Positions 1 to 10,683 of a stretch of DNA of 64,000 nucleotides are shown in pieces; positions within the stretch are counted from its first letter, which is position 1, and every line of letters begins with the position of its first letter. Below the pieces are notes generated by a model. It searched no databases. It had not been told where the DNA came from and saw only the letters and a list, made by a program, of their open reading frames with translations. Source of the stretch: Pomphorhynchus laevis. Its lineage: Eukaryota > Acanthocephala > Palaeacanthocephala > Echinorhynchida > Pomphorhynchidae. A program made the translations under genes and the position numbers. The stretch covers positions 31,073-95,072 of the forward strand of contig WNNJ02000068.1 in NCBI GenBank assembly GCA_012934845.2, in the 5' to 3' direction.

Positions 1-79
1 AATCTAATAAAAGTCTTAAATTTAGGTCCTTAATTTACACCAATGATAATATTTTCAGAACCTAAAATTCTTACTGAAT

Positions 80-930
80 TCGAAATCGATAGCTCTTCAT
101 ACGGGATACAAACAAGGATTTGAAGTGGAGACAAAAGACAACCCTGACAGATCCCAACGCATACACGAAATGATTCAGACTTCCTACGTAGAACATTAAC
201 ACAACACATACTTTGTTCTATAGAGAAGCCACAGCTACCTGGAGATAGTGTGGTACTCCATACTCCCTTAGTACCTCCCGCAACCTCTCTCGCGGATATC
301 GGTCGAACGCCTTCTCAAAATCTACAAAACACATGTAGACCGGTTGAGCGAACTCCCAAGACTGTTCGAGGATAGTTGAGAGAGTAAAGAGCTGATCCGT
401 CGTTCCATGACCTGGACGAAAGCTGCATTGTTCCTCTTGCAACTCTCCCTCAACTATAGGCCGTATCCTTAACTCAAGAATCCTAGCAAATAGCTTACCA
501 GTTTGACTAAGAAGATTGATTCCCCGATAATTAAAACATACTCTTCGATCACCTTTCTTAAAGACGGTACTACCACTCCAGTTGGCTACTCACTTTGAAC
601 CTTGTACGACTTCAATGCAACGTTGAAGATCCGTGTTAGCCACTTCATGCCAACAACGCCGAGAGCCTTCGAATCTTGTCTACTCCAGAAGACTTGCCAT
701 TACGAAGTTTACTAACAACAGCAATGACCTCTTCCAAAGAGATAAGCTCTTCCGTTGATTCTAAAGGGTCTACTTCTACAAGAGAAGGCATATCCATCGG
801 ATTAAGAAGACTTAAAATGCTCTTTTTAATAACCAAGAATTTCTTTAATGTCAGTCATCATAGATTCTCTCATGTCATGGACAGTTTGAGGAATTTTCTG
901 CTTTCCAGCACGAAGGTTCTTGATCGTCTT
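80..930 (-). mobile_element. RTE-like LINE fragment (family D, RT region)
   Basis: Minus-strand remnant of an RTE-like reverse transcriptase. The readable part at 218-442 contains EEQCSFRPGHGTTDQLFTLS followed by a CFVDFEKAFDR motif-A region, wording I know from Rex3/RTE-type elements of fish and invertebrates. Further upstream in the sense direction (645-836) is a LRNGKSSGVDKIR segment. It matches the longer plus-strand D copy at 53.8-55.6 kb segment by segment. The copy has several frame breaks and lacks the endonuclease. Decayed, certainly non-functional. Confidence 0.8.
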
Positions 931-1310
931 CCAAGATTCGTCGGTGACTCAACCTGCGTGTGGGGATTTTGCGACTGATGGTGAAATCAGAAATAATACA
1001 GGCAATCAACAAGTCAACAATGAAAAACAGTTATGCGATTCATCTGAAGAGAAAATCAACAAAACATCAAAGGAAATAATTCCACCGCTCGAATCTCGTA
1101 GATATTCAAGAAGACGTCAAACATCGCGATACTTATCCAATTACGTCGTTGTGTAGAATATTGTGAAATAATATTACATTGTTGAATATATTCTTTTAGA
1201 TGTTTTGAATAAAGCCTTACTCTTTTTGATATATTTGGGTACAAATAATTAGATCAGCCCTCACTACACGAACATTCCCGCACAATACGCCTGTCAGATC
1301 CGTATCTCAC
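931..1310 (+). other. Possible tail of an LTR-type retroelement polyprotein (fossil), weak
   Basis: Just past the D fragment a short plus-strand reading frame ends with an Arg/Ser-rich tail (RRYSRRRQTSRYLSNYV) that resembles the last residues of some LTR-retrotransposon polyproteins. It is followed by an AATAAA-containing stretch. I see no second LTR and no other domain, so this is a broken fossil at best. It could equally be an unrelated low-complexity frame. Confidence 0.2.
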
Positions 1311-1864
1311 TATTTGCCCAGAGAATTCTTTTCGTATGGAATTAACTTTCAGATACGATCGTTAACTCTTGTAATATTCATGCCTTCAAACTAGACTTGG
1401 ATATAGATTTAGAATTTTTACTTTTATTTTTAATATTCATGTGATGCAACTCGTAGTCTTTTAATCAGTGCTATAATATATATGTCAACCATTAAATAAG
1501 ATTATTATAAGATTATGATCTATAATTTTAATAAAATTAATCTAATATGTTACTAATATGGCTTGATAGATATTTTACAATTTTCCAACCATGTCCTTTT
1601 TGTCCTTCATAGTTTGTGCTGGTTACTACCCGAACTTCAAAAATATTCTTCAATATGACAAGAGAGAAGTGTCGTATTCGTGTTGTCATATTCTTCAATA
1701 TGACAACATGAGAAGATATAGAAGCCTAGCTGTTAAAAGATAACATTAAATAATAACCATGGATTTAATAATATAGAGTAAATTTAAAAACATAAACTTT
1801 CACATTAACGTATTCTTTTCGTATGATTTGCTAAACCACTAATAGCCATTACCATATCAAAACA
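1311..1864. other. AT-rich stretch with one perfect hairpin
   Basis: No coding signal seen. It contains a perfect 12-bp inverted repeat (1681-1692 with 1697-1708, spacer CTTC). A direct copy of the hairpin core lies about 46 bp upstream (1643-1660), as if the sequence had been copied twice locally. Confidence 0.6.
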
Positions 1865-2400
1865 TTTACTGTTTACAACCCAGATTCTTTGGAACAAAGG
1901 ATAACCAAGGAAAACCAAGCTCTCCTTGGTTCGACAATGAGATTCTTGATGCACTTAAGTACCGCAACAAATTGTGACGCAAGTTGAGGCATTATCCTGC
2001 TTCCAAACGTGCCTACATCGACTCTCGGAACTTATACAATAGGCTAAAATTTTAGAAACGCTATTCGTACAAATGAATATCACCAGGGATGAATATTTGA
2101 ACCTAGGAGGTTTCGGTCATATGTAAGAAAGAACATAACTCGTCACCACATTTATCTCAATTCAAACGCCATCTTAGACTTTAACCGAACCGTCTCTTAT
2201 CGCCCAACATTTAGCTGTTAGCTTCTCAGTGCAAGCTTCGATTACTAACAAAGAGCGTAATTTTAGTTGGAAGTATGCTTTGATTGCACATCATGGTTGT
2301 CCTTGTTCACTCAGAGTTGATGAGGTGTTGAACGAGATTATGAAGCTCGATCCGTTTGCATCTCAATGACTAAACAATATTGCGCCGTCAAAGCCCCAGC
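1865..2400 (+). mobile_element. LINE fragment, linker between endonuclease and RT
   Basis: The plus strand reads PWFDNEILDALKYRNKL, then after a stop RKLRHYPASKRAYIDSRN and a Lys-rich stretch. This is the recognisable 'PWFD...RNKL.RK' linker that sits between the APE endonuclease and RT in CR1/Jockey-type LINEs. Reading is lost after about 150 residues. It probably belongs with the F/H type elements, but no overlapping copy in the window proves it. Confidence 0.55.
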
Positions 2401-2471
2401 GAACTTACTGTGCAATGGTTTAACTCTGTTTTTCATATATAGCTTGTATATATCTTGAATAACATTGGATT

Positions 2472-4005
2472 TGGACAAACCAGGATCAGTAATTGACAGG
2501 GAGGTATAGTTATTGAAGCAGTTGGGAACAGCAATGATGTCGAGAGCACCGCCGAGAATATGAGTGGGGCTTGTTGAAAGTGATTTATTGTTAAAATCAG
2601 AAAAACGATTAGTTAGAGTGATAGAGTCAGAGTGAGCTGGACGATCGAGACCAATGTCAAGTCACCGAGAACAAAAGGAGTATAAGACAATGAACAGAGA
2701 GAAAGAAGATCTGACGCTCGCTAAAGAACATACGTGAGGGGGCACCTGAGCCTGGACGGTATTCAATCACAAGTTCGAGATGGAAAGGAGTTGATGATCT
2801 GCATATTAGCAATTCATAAGAAGTGAAACGGATATTAGCGCTAATTTTACGCAGAGACGTTGGGTGACGAGCGATGGCAACAATACCGACATGGCAAGAA
2901 TCAGTAGACGTGGGGGAGACAATTGGACTAGCTTATTCAACTAGAGAAAAACCAGAACGACATATACGACGAACTAGCAAGATCGTTGGAGTCAGAGTGC
3001 TAGGATTCGGTAATACAGAGAATATCGATATTTAATTGATCGAAGATATCAAGAAGCATACCAGCTTTATGAAGAATGGAGCTAGTGTTGAAAATACTAA
3101 AACGAAAAGTATTCTCAGTAGCGAGATCGACTAGCAAAGCATATATGGGAAGACGAAACGCCATCGGAATTTTGGCTTCGTGTGTACGACGTGAAAATTT
3201 CCGTTGATTTGATGTATACATAAGGATAACTCGTCGTTTGTTTCACGTCGATGTTTATCAATGCGAGTAAAATTGAACTGGGCAATATCAGAAGGGGATT
3301 GGTCAGGATAGATACGACAAGTAGATGAAGTGGTAACAAGTTTAAAACATTGGGAGAGTACCAAGGAAGCATGTTAATTATGTCAGAAAACGATTTTTAG
3401 GAGTGGAGGATTGAGATGATTGGATTTAGTGGATTTATTTAAACGGATAAAAGATACAGGAGCGATATTATTGAAAAGAGATGGCGTATCATCAGGTAGA
3501 ATGGTTGCTAGGATATACCTGAAAGCAGATACATTATTATCGTGGCGAGATTGTGGAGAAGCAGATGCTGGAAGCTTTTAGTTAGATATGATAATACATC
3601 GATCGCGCAAAATAAACGATTACGTGGATGTGGTTGGCGAACAGGGCTGGTAGGAGTAGAAGTAGAAGAGCAGGTAGAACAGGGAATGACAGGGGTCCTC
3701 GATGGAGAATTAAGATAGTTTGGAGCATGTGTGACAGGACTGGAGTGTTAATCGGTTGATCGGAGATGTTACTGGAGATGATTCTGACGGAAATATGTAA
3801 ATTATTGAGAAGTGATACGGCGGAGGTAGAATAAGGAGTACCTGAAGCGAAGAAAGAAGTATGAGATGTATTTAGATGGGGATGAATAGGAAAGAGGTGG
3901 TACGAGATGAACAGCTTTACAGTTTGCATTGTTAGGATTATGAACATGAATGGAAGTTTTATCCGTAGTTGAACGGGGAGTATGTGAGAGATAAGGTTCA
4001 AGAAT
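2472..4005 (-). mobile_element. CR1-like LINE fragment (family A: ORF1 C-half and ORF2 endonuclease)
   Basis: Minus-strand relic matching family A over ORF1 (about 4005-3140) and the first part of ORF2. ORF2 wording such as MLLDIFDQLNIDILCITES (ends near 3000) and the 'THILGGALDIIAV' block near 2500-2560 are clear. Sense order is ORF1 then ORF2, so the piece is collinear with the full A copy. Its lower end breaks off at about 2472, inside the endonuclease, so it lacks the whole RT and the 3' end. It is the most diverged A copy in the window. Confidence 0.85.
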
Positions 4006-4265
4006 GGAATTATACGATGCGAAGTCGAGTGTTGATGCGATGGAAACGTTAAAAACAGTATCGGTCAGAGTAGTCGTATGTGAGACAGAAGTGAAAGAGC
4101 CAGATAGCTGTAAACGTTTTACTGATGTACAAGATCAACATATGCAATTAGATCACTTATGCCATTTATGCATGAGTAAACCACTATTAGTAAACAATTA
4201 GTAAACCACAATTAAACCACTTATGCAATTAGATCGCCCATCTGAAACTCTTAGGTACTATATTG
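4006..4265. repeat. Short local direct repeats between LINE fragments
   Basis: A small unassigned gap. Around 4141-4235 phrases such as TATGCAATTAGATC and GTAAACCAC recur in direct orientation, consistent with local template-copied duplication. No gene seen. Confidence 0.45.
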
Positions 4266-5030
4266 GAGACATTTCTTTTTATTGTCGATCTATGCTTGAA
4301 AACAAAGTTGAACACTGACTTAAAGACTGACTTTTTACCTACATTGATTCTAGGTAAAACTACTTGTGCATTATATTGTATAAAAAGCGCATTTCTTACT
4401 TTAAGCTTTCAAATGTACAAGAGGTTATTCACCTCTCTTGTCCTGTCACACTTGAATACTGCATTCATGCTTGTTTTTATGTCACCAAGTGAAAGGTATT
4501 AGACCTGGAGTATATTCTTAGGCGGGGTTCCAAGCTCTGTGTTGGCTAAGGTGGTAGTGATTATCACGTACGTCTTAGCCGTATTAGAATGTTGTCGGTA
4601 CGTGAGAGGTTCATAGCTTTGGAAATGATGTCTATTGCTTATATCGAATTTTGCGGTGGGTTATCACACAGATGTAATCACTAGTTGGGTAGGTAGGCTG
4701 CGTGGACATATCAGAGTATTGTATAAATCTCGATTTGACAGATTACAGAAAATATTTAGACTGTCGAAGAGGGAAATTATTATGCTTAATTCGCTGTTCA
4801 ATGAAGTTGTTGCTGCTCCTGGCTTGATCACGTTTAAATCACGATGTTGCACATGGATACGTGAACAATACCGCCATTCAGCAGCTCTACTAAACTATCC
4901 TATTTAGCTACTATCCGTTGAATGACTATTTGCTTTTTGTCGTTTTTTTATTTTTTGTTTTTTTATTCGTACTCTAGCGAAAAAACCTTTGGCTTTAGCA
5001 TGTATTTAAAAATAAATTTAATTAATTAAT
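4266..5030 (+). mobile_element. LINE 3' end fragment (H-like)
   Basis: Plus-strand remains of the C-terminal part of a CR1/Jockey-type ORF2. The frame at 4635-4907 ends with LNSLFNEVVAAPGLITFKSR, the typical 'WNxLPxEVVxAPSLxxFK' C-terminus. It is followed by a short 3' UTR with CCTTTGGCTTTAGCATGTAT and an ATTTAAAAATAAATTTAATT tail. The upstream part (4380-4500) resembles the 'SAFLTLSFQMYKRLFTSLVLSH' region. 5' truncated and broken. Confidence 0.6.
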
Positions 5031-5402
5031 TTCTTCAATCTTACACATTACGGGTGAAATAAAAAATCAAAAAATTTTAGAATTTGAGTTTTTTTTATTA
5101 AGAATTATCACATACAATATTTCCATATACATTTAAAGTTTAATTTATTGATAATTATTAAAATTTGAAAATCTTCTTTAAAGAATATTTTACATTTTTA
5201 TTTGAATATGTACTTTTAACCACTCTATTAGCTAATGCTGATATAAAACTGATTTGTCATGTGTCAGTAAAAAGTATTATTAAAACTGTTGATTTTAAGG
5301 CTGATCAAATATTTTGACCGCACGACTACTCGTGCAAGGTGAGCACGATTATCTAGCCCATATAAATTTATCGTTTGAGAAAATACAATTAATGCCGCAC
5401 TT
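5031..5402. other. AT-rich gap, nothing recognised
   Basis: About 370 bp of A/T-rich sequence between an H-like 3' tail and a B fragment. No coding, RNA or repeat signal that I can support. Confidence 0.5.
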
Positions 5403-7060
5403 TAGAGAGCGGTGATAGACTTGAAAAGCATGACGGAGTCTACGCTTTGAGAGTAGGCATTGAATGTAGAACCATGAGGCACGGTGCAAGCGACGGGGAG
5501 GGTGAGGCTTAAAGGGCAAGATACGATCGAGAGTGGATGTGAGTTCAGAGTCGAAAAGAAAGGCGAGATTGTGAAGAGATGAATATGTTATTGTGGGTAA
5601 TGATAGAGACGATTTAAGTAAGGTGGAGCGGAGAAAGAAAAGGTCAAGATTTCTCCAGGGGTGACGTAGGATGGTAGGTGTGTAAAGCGGAGAGTGGTTA
5701 GAAGTGAGATTAAAGGTGACGAGAAAGTGATCGGATAGACAGGATCGGAGATAAGCAGTGAGGTGTAGGCAGCAAAACTATCTGGGACAGCGATGATGTC
5801 GAGTGCCCCGCCAAGGATGTGTGTGCGGGGCAGTGGAAATGAGTTTGTAATTATAGCTGGATAGAATATTGATGAACTGGATGGACTCGGTGGAAGAGGA
5901 GCGGTCATGGTGTATGTTGATGTCGTTAAGAACCAGTGAAGGGGTGGAGGACAAAGAACAATAGGAAAGTAAGTCAGCGAGGTCGGTAAATTAAGGAGAA
6001 AGCAGATGATGAACAACGACGGATACAATGGCGAGATTCAGAGTGATCGGGATAGGAGAACGACAGGTGAGCAATTCAAAAGAGAAAAGCATAAAAGGTG
6101 AAACGATTTTGCGAAGTGACGTGGGATGACGGGCGAATCAACAATGCCGTCATGATTAGAGAATTTAGAAAGTTATGAGCTGAGGGGCGGGCGGATTCGA
6201 CTAGTGAGCAACCGGCAGAGAACAGACGGCGAATGGAGAGGTCGTCCAAATCTGAGTGCCAGGATTTGGTGAGGCAGAAAAGATCGATGAATTGCTTGAT
6301 GAATAGGTTGAGGATAAGATCGAATTTGTGGAGCATATATATAGTGTTGAGGAGGCCGAGTTGGAAACCGTGTGTGGTGTTGAAAGGGTCTAGTAAAGAA
6401 GACACATATGGGAGATTGAACGCCATCGAATTTAGGGGCGGGTGTAGACAACTTGAAATTTCTGTCGATGTTTTGATGTTTTTTTTCACTACGGCGTTTT
6501 TCGATGCGGGCAGAAGAGAGTTGAGCGATTTCGGAAGGGGTGCAATCGGGGAAAATTTGAGTAGTTGAAGAGGGAATGAATTTAAATCGTTGAGAGAGGA
6601 CAGAGAACACGTAAGAGCGATGCTTGAAAAAGGAGTGATATTAGTGACGATTACGCAACGATCGCGAAAAGGAAAGCGTTTCCGTAAAAAAGGACAAGTG
6701 ACGTGTGTGGGTGAGATCACGATAGGAGAGCTGGGAGTTGAGGATATCAAAGGAGTAGGTTTGACAGCGGAAGACAAAGAGAATTTAGATAATAGAGGGG
6801 GTGGTGAGCGATGAGAGGGAAGGTTACGAGTGGAAGCATCGTGAAGGTTGGTGGTGGTGATTTCCGTTGATGGGTATAGGTTATTGAGAAACGAGACAGG
6901 AGGGACGGAACGGGGTGTCGGGAAGTGAAGATGACATGGGATGGGGAGTGTATATGGCAACAGTTGTCGCAAGCGATTGTTGTTCAGACGCTGCAGTTGT
7001 ATGTCGAGCACTGTACTTGCAGTTGGTGTCGGTCGTAGCTGTTTTCTTACGTAATCCCAT
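5403..7060 (-). mobile_element. CR1-like LINE fragment (family B: ORF1 and ORF2 endonuclease)
   Basis: Minus-strand B relic. The ORF1 C-terminal region reads RDRCVIVTNITPFSS then SLSSLNDLNSFPLQLL and ILPASKNAV-type text (6610-6900). ORF2 follows with LLNTIYMLHKFDLILNLFIKQ, LTKSWHSDLDDLSIRRL and a Pro-rich linker. It breaks off at about 5403, in the sequence that continues as 'GAGAGCGGTGATAGACT' in the full B copy near 26280. Several frame breaks. This piece preserves more of B ORF1 than the longer B copy does. Confidence 0.85.
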
Positions 7061-7784
7061 TAACGTCCTTGTGTTGAAGCTGCTAAATTACAATGCTCCA
7101 AAGTATCTATCATTTAGCAGCTAAATTTGAATTCTTAAAGCAGAAACAAAATGATTATTATTTTATAAAAATATAAAAATGTTTAATTTAAACATGAATA
7201 TTGCGTATTATACGATGTTTAATTAAATATGTAAGATAACTGAATAAATATCGGTGAAAACTCCCTTTCCGGGAAATGACTTTTTGAAGTCATTTCCCAG
7301 TCATTTAAACGTAATTAAATTTTCAGTTTATGGCCTCCATTTTAGGGTTAATCTAAAATACTTCCGAGATCATACCAGAACAAAATCAAAGGTTTATTGT
7401 AAAATTATGAAATATCGTGTACTGCGACTGCCATCTATGTGTATAGAAGACCCTAAATTGCTTTGTCGCGTGTTGTCGCATTAGTGTTTTTCAAAAAACA
7501 AATAATCCAACTACTTTAATAATCCAACTGTTTAAGTTAGGGAGAAATAATAACAGAATTTTTCATGAAAACTTAAATGTTTTTCGGGTGTCCTCCTTTA
7601 TTTACACAACCTTGCTATTAAGCACGCAAATAGACTTTATTGATCCTCTTTTGTCTTTGTTGTGCGACACAGTTGATTAATTTCATACATTTCATTGAAC
7701 ATTTAAATGTAGATATGCAATTTTTAGATAATTATATTTAAGCATATTATTGCTGCAGTCAGTACAAGTAGTTAATATCAGGTT

Positions 7785-7895
7785 TTTTGGAGATAAAACC
7801 TTTTATTTCCTGAAGAAATTACATCAAACGTTTGAAAATTTTCTAATTTCCTTAAGGTTATAGCAAGAACTATCGAAATGTAATGACTATTTTAA
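7785..7895. repeat. Dispersed repeat, copy 1
   Basis: About 110 bp, nearly identical to 8866-8980 (shared text includes AAATTACATCAAACGTTTGA and TATCGAAATGTAATGACTAT). A third, more diverged copy lies at about 7975-8065. Direct orientation in all three. Nature unknown; no terminal inverted repeats seen. Confidence 0.75.
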
Positions 7896-7974
7896 AATAA
7901 AATCTTTTTATGCTTATTATTAGTATACTATCAATTATTCTCTCCCTATTCTTTTGATTTTATATTTAAAATCT

Positions 7975-8065
7975 TTTGTAATTCCTGCAGAAATTACATC
8001 GAACTTTTGTGAACCTTGCATTAACTGAAGATTATATCAAAAGCTATCGAAATAGTGATATATTC
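7975..8065. repeat. Dispersed repeat, copy 2 (diverged)
   Basis: Weaker match to the repeat at 7785-7895 (AGAAATTACATCGAACTTTT and AGCTATCGAAAT are shared blocks). Confidence 0.55.
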
Positions 8066-8426
8066 AAGAATAAAATGTTTAATTAAAATTAATATATTCA
8101 AGTAAAATGACCTTAAATGACCATTTAAGGTCATTATACTAACATGAAAAAGTAATAAGTCAAAAATAATAAAATTTAGAAATGTTGGCCCTCTATTTCG
8201 CAATGATAGGATATCACTTGGTGTTTAAAGCCAGGAATGTTTCACCTATACCTAGGAATTAGCGTCACAATGGTTATTTATATTCACAATGGTCATCACA
8301 ATGGCATCTAATCATGGATATTACAATAGCAACAGCGAGAGCTTCTAAACCAAGTTTGATGTCGTTCGACTGACGTTATTTTAAGCCTTATACAGATGAT
8401 CTGACCAGTTCCGGTCTCGATTTTGC

Positions 8427-8725
8427 AAGATAGTGTTGAGGAGGCCGAGTTGGAAACCGTGTATGGTGTTGAAAGGGTCTAGTGAAGAAGACACATAGGA
8501 GAGATGGAGCGTCATCGAATTTTAGGGCGGGTGTAGAAAACTTAAAATTTCCGTCGATGTTTTGGATGGAGAGAGATGTTTCGATGTTTTCCTCGAGACG
8601 GCGTTTTTAGATGCGGGCAGAAGAGAGTTTAGCGATTTCGAAAGGGGTGCGATCGGGGAAAATTCGAGTGGTTGAAGTGGGCATGAATTTAAATGGTTGA
8701 GAGAGGACAAAGAACGCGTAAAATA
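8427..8725 (-). mobile_element. CR1-like LINE fragment (family B, ORF1/ORF2 junction)
   Basis: A 300-bp B piece on the minus strand covering the end of ORF1 and the first residues of ORF2, collinear with 27200-27500. Both ends are abrupt. The upstream end (sense 5') runs straight into two perfect or near-perfect hairpins at 8732-8796. Confidence 0.8.
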
Positions 8726-8731
8726 ATTTTC

Positions 8732-8796
8732 GGCCAGGGAAACACCTGCATGGAGTAGGTGTTTCCCTGACCGAGAGGCATTCGGGGTAATGCCTC
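8732..8796. repeat. Double hairpin at the 5' junction of a B fragment
   Basis: First hairpin: 16-bp arms 8732-8747 and 8757-8772 with one mismatch. Second hairpin: GAGGCATT (8775-8782) and AATGCCTC (8789-8796), perfect. They lie immediately outside the B homology. Confidence 0.85.
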
Positions 8797-8865
8797 ACAA
8801 CCACATTGGACAGTACAGAATTTAATACAAAACAAAATACAAAATATTTTTGTTATAATTTTTAT

Positions 8866-8985
8866 AACAGCTTTTTGGATATGAAACCTTTTATTTTCTA
8901 AAGAAATTACATCAAACGTTTGAAAATTTTCTAATTTCCTTAAGGTTATAGCAACAACTATCGAAATGTAATGACTATTTTGAAT
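8866..8985. repeat. Dispersed repeat, copy 3
   Basis: Near-identical to 7785-7895. It lies between the B fragment and the full-length A element. Confidence 0.75.
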
Positions 8986-9305
8986 AATAAAAATGTTCTT
9001 GATTACGAACATCTTACAAGATACATACATCTTACAAGATTATACATACAATCTAAAGTAAATACAATCTATAGTAAATACATCATTATAATCTTCGACG
9101 ACAACCAATGACAACCTTTGACGACAAACATCGACGACCATCCGCTTGACAATTATCGACAACCATCGACAATCATCGACGACATCCGCTCGCAACTTAA
9201 AACTAAGAACTACTTACAACTAACACGAACTACTTAAAACTAACGACTTGCAGACTAACGGAGTTTAAACATTCTTGATAATAACTAACTAATTAACATT
9301 TTATT

Positions 9306-10683
9306 ATGGCAAAGAGAAAGTTAACAAAAAATGTCGGCCAGCAACTCAAGTCCGTCAAGGAAGCTTACATCGAAAAGCAAATTGGATGCGACAACAAGAA
9401 CTGCAATGTTTGGACTCACGTTGCCATTCCTTTCACTGACGAGGACAACGTTTCAAATCGGAATTTCCTCTGCGGCTTCTGTTGTGCTGCCCTCGTAGGT
9501 AGGCTAATGAAGAATGACAACTCAAACAGTGGAGACGTTCTGAACGCTATGAAACAGATTTGTGCTCAATAAATAAACTTGATGATATCTCTCAGTCGAC
9601 TCAGACCGCTGTTATACATGGAACATCAACAAACGACAACATATCTTCCAATCTATCGTCGTCATCCGTTTGCTTACTAACTCCTTCGTCATCTATGAAA
9701 CCCGTTCTTGAAACTTCTCTCACACACACTTATCCTTTAACTACGGATAACACTTCCCTTAATATTCATCTTCCTAACAATGCAAACAGTAAAGGCCTTC
9801 ATCTCGTACCTCATTTTTCCTATTAATCCCCACATCTAAATACATCTCATACCTCTTTCTTCTCTTCACGTACTGCTTATTCTACCTCCACCGTATCACT
9901 TCTCAATAATTTACATCCTTCCGTCAAAATTATCTCCAGTAACATCTCCGTTCAACCTATTAACAATCCACTCCTGTCACACATGCTCCAACCCTATCAC
10001 CTATCAATAATTTACATCCTTCCGTCAAAATCATCTCCAGTAACATCTCCGATCAACCGATTCAACACTCCACTCCTGTCACACATGCTCCAAACTATCT
10101 AAAATCTTCACTTAGCACCCCTGTCATTCCCACGTTTATCTGCTCTTCTGCCTCTGCTACTACCAGGTCTGTCCGTCCACCACTACGTAATCGTTTCCCT
10201 TCGCGCGATCGATGCATTATCATATCTAATTTAAAGGTTTCTGAATCTGCTTCTCTTCAATGTCGCCTCGATGATGATGTATCTGCTTTCAGGTCTATCC
10301 TAGCAACCATTCTTCCTGATAATAATCCATCCCTCTTCAATAATATCGCTCCTGTATCTTTTATCCGTTTAAACAAATCCACTAAATCCAATCATCTCAG
10401 TCCTCCACTCCTAAAAATCGTTTTCCGACATAGTTCACATGCATCCTTGGTACTTTCCCAACGTTTTAAACTTCTTACCACTTCGTCTACTTGTCGTATC
10501 TTTCCTGAACGCTCCCCTTCTGATATTGCCCAGCTCAATTTAGCTCGAATTGAGAAACATCGACGTGAAACAAACGGCGAGTCATCCTTATCTATACATA
10601 AAATCAATGAAAATTTTCACGTTGTACACACAAGGCCAAAAAATCGATGGGGTCCCATCTCTCCCCCTTGTCTTCTTCGCTAG
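9306..10683 (+). pseudogene. Family A ORF1 (PHD-finger, RNA-binding-type protein), frameshifted
   Basis: It begins MAKRKLTKNVGQQLKSVKEA. Residues about 28-60 hold a Cys-rich finger (CDNKNCNVWTHV then FLCGFCC), which resembles the PHD-type finger of CR1-clade ORF1 proteins. A Ser/Thr-rich linker follows. The C-terminal third (10200-10683) carries RDRCIIISNLKVSES and LARIEKHRRE, the conserved CR1 ORF1 tail. ORF1 proteins of this kind bind element RNA and chaperone it. The frame is lost near 9570 and again between about 9830 and 10180. The start is supported by the same ATG context in the minus-strand copy at 41509. It ends at TAG 10681-10683, inside ORF2. Confidence 0.8.

Larger units (their letters stand above)
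7061..8425. other. AT-rich intergenic DNA with hairpins and a dispersed repeat
   Basis: No gene recognised. It holds two perfect hairpins (7271-7282 with 7287-7298; 8106-8118 with 8123-8135) and two copies of a short dispersed repeat listed separately. Confidence 0.55.

Noticed and set aside
931-1310. A complete LTR retrotransposon
   Set aside because: Only a weak C-terminal-like tail is visible; no paired LTRs or other domains. Kept only as a low-confidence fossil.
4004-4201. Small gene over 4004-4201
   Set aside because: No similarity, no conserved context, and it overlaps local repeats between LINE fragments.
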